DNA from: Terriglobia bacterium
GTDB lineage: Bacteria > Acidobacteriota > Terriglobia > Terriglobales > Acidobacteriaceae
Reading direction: 5' to 3'
DNA length: 34,495 nt
Assembly (NCBI GenBank): GCA_021324365.1
Contig: JAJPJE010000102.1
Span: 1-34,495 of the forward strand
Part shown: one piece after another, positions 33,720 to 34,495 of the stretch
Layout of the letters: each line of letters begins with the position of its first letter
Numbering within the stretch: the first letter of the stretch is position 1
Translations under genes and position numbers: made by a program
The notes under the pieces: generated by a model
The model's database searches: none
Told to the model about the DNA's origin: nothing
The model's input: only the letters and a program-made list of their open reading frames with translations

Positions 33720-34438
33720 GACGTAACCTCGATTTCGCGTCCACTGCGTCCAACCGCTTCGCGTGCGGAGCGGCTCGGCAGCTTTGAAGGAGAGGTTTGC
33801 AAGAAACGTTCCAGCTTCTTCTTCAAAGCATCTCGACCGCGAGTGAGACGCGATTTCACCGTACCCAGGGAGACTTCCATCACTTCCGCAATCTCTTCGT
33901 ATGACAACTCTTCCATGTCGCGCAGCACCAAAGTGGTGCGATAAGGCTCTGCCACCTGGTGGAGCGCATCTTCAACCCGCGCTCGCATTTCGGTGCGCGC
34001 CAGGTCGTCGAACGGGGAGGTACGTTCGTCGACCAGAATCTCTTTCAGGCAGGAGCCGTGATCGTCACTGTCGCCGGCTGATTCGACTTCCATCGACGTT
34101 TCGCGCGACTGATGACGGAACCACCAGCGGCGCCGGTTTGATGCCTCATGAACAGCGATCCGGTAGATCCAGGTCTTCAGGCTCGAAGCGCCGTTGAAGT
34201 GCTTCATGCCACGAAAAACCTTCAGGAAAACTTCCTGTGTGGTATCGGCCGCATCCGCCGTGTCGTTCAGCATGCGGTAGATGAGGTTGTAGACAGGCGC
34301 CTGATACTGGCTGATGAGCCAGGCATAGGCGTCTTCCGATCCCGCCTTTAGTTCGGCGACGATCGAAGATTCTTCCGCCCGTAGCTCAAGAGCGCCAGCT
34401 AAGTTGCCCAAGGTTGCTGCTCCCGCCATGGATCTCAC
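33716..34438 (-). CDS. ECF-type RNA polymerase sigma factor
   Basis: 240 residues with GTG at 34438 (ATG nine bases later is possible). Region 2 holds YQAPVYNLIYRMLNDTADA, DTTQEVFLKVFRGMKHF and SSLKTWIYRIAVHEASNRRR. Region 4 holds PYRTTLVLRDMEELSYEEIA and GTVKSRLTRGRDALKKKL, a helix-turn-helix for the -35 element. This is the RpoE-like ECF pattern. It recruits RNA polymerase to its own set of promoters when released by the membrane anti-sigma encoded next. A basic C-terminal tail of ~20 residues follows region 4. Autoregulation is usual but no promoter was identified. Confidence 0.94.
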   Translation of the reverse strand: MRSMAGAATLGNLAGALELRAEESSIVAELKAGSEDAYAWLISQYQAPVYNLIYRMLNDTADAADTTQEVFLKVFRGMKHFNGASSLKTWIYRIAVHEASNRRRWWFRHQSRETSMEVESAGDSDDHGSCLKEILVDERTSPFDDLARTEMRARVEDALHQVAEPYRTTLVLRDMEELSYEEIAEVMEVSLGTVKSRLTRGRDALKKKLERFLQTSPSKLPSRSAREAVGRSGREIEVTS

Positions 34439-34495
34439 GGCGTCACCCCCAACATTAGCAGGAACTTATGGCAACAACAACACACCCCGGTAACG

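Overview
This window reads as a chromosomal segment of a free-living Gram-negative bacterium, most likely an acidobacterium of the Koribacter/Terriglobia type. That placement is inference from gene content and order (hisC-rluB-scpB-scpA-trpS-M50, tandem lepB genes, many large secreted proteins of unknown function) and from dispersed palindromic repeats. It was not tested by a database search. No rRNA, tRNA or CRISPR array was seen. The only mobile-element trace is a cut-off IS110-type transposase end at the left edge.

Layout. 1-336: IS110 remnant. 380-3122 (minus): acyl-CoA dehydrogenase, a SelW-like gene with an in-frame UGA, and threonine aldolase. 3357-4814 (plus): metallo-beta-lactamase/beta-CASP ribonuclease-like protein. 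4956-6344 (minus): M48 Ste24-type protease interrupted by an in-frame TAG. 6479-8391 (minus): trpD and a MOSC protein. 8532-11577 (plus): sucC, a small unknown gene, sucD, ndk and a 4-oxalocrotonate tautomerase-like gene. 11596-13261 (minus): purA and a monooxygenase. 13433-14251 (plus): mutM. 14350-22746 (minus): two ROK-type sugar kinase-like genes, hisC, an RluB-type pseudouridine synthase, scpB, scpA, trpS and a site-2-type protease. 22877-29960 (minus): two secreted proteins, an AsmA-like giant, two signal peptidases and RNase III. 29987-34438 (minus): two secreted TPR-type proteins, then an ECF sigma factor with its membrane anti-sigma factor. One doubtful plus-strand ORF lies at 32632-33042.

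How genes work together. sucC/sucD form succinyl-CoA synthetase, and ndk can balance the nucleoside triphosphate it makes. scpA/scpB form the non-SMC part of condensin. The block from rnc through the two lepB genes to the AsmA-like and secreted genes is tightly spaced (0-29 bp apart, after a 134 bp gap behind rnc) and concerns envelope and secretion. The ECF sigma and anti-sigma genes overlap by ATGA and form a signalling pair.

The most notable item is at 1720-1956. A gene-calling program would report only a 60-residue fragment. Read through the UGA at codon 11, the gene gives a 78-residue Rdx-family protein with a C-F-Y-U redox motif. A 5-bp hairpin with a GU-containing loop follows the UGA at the distance expected for a bacterial SECIS. 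The protease with one TAG, the small gene between sucC and sucD, and the anti-sigma factor with a TonB-C-like periplasmic domain are the next most interesting.
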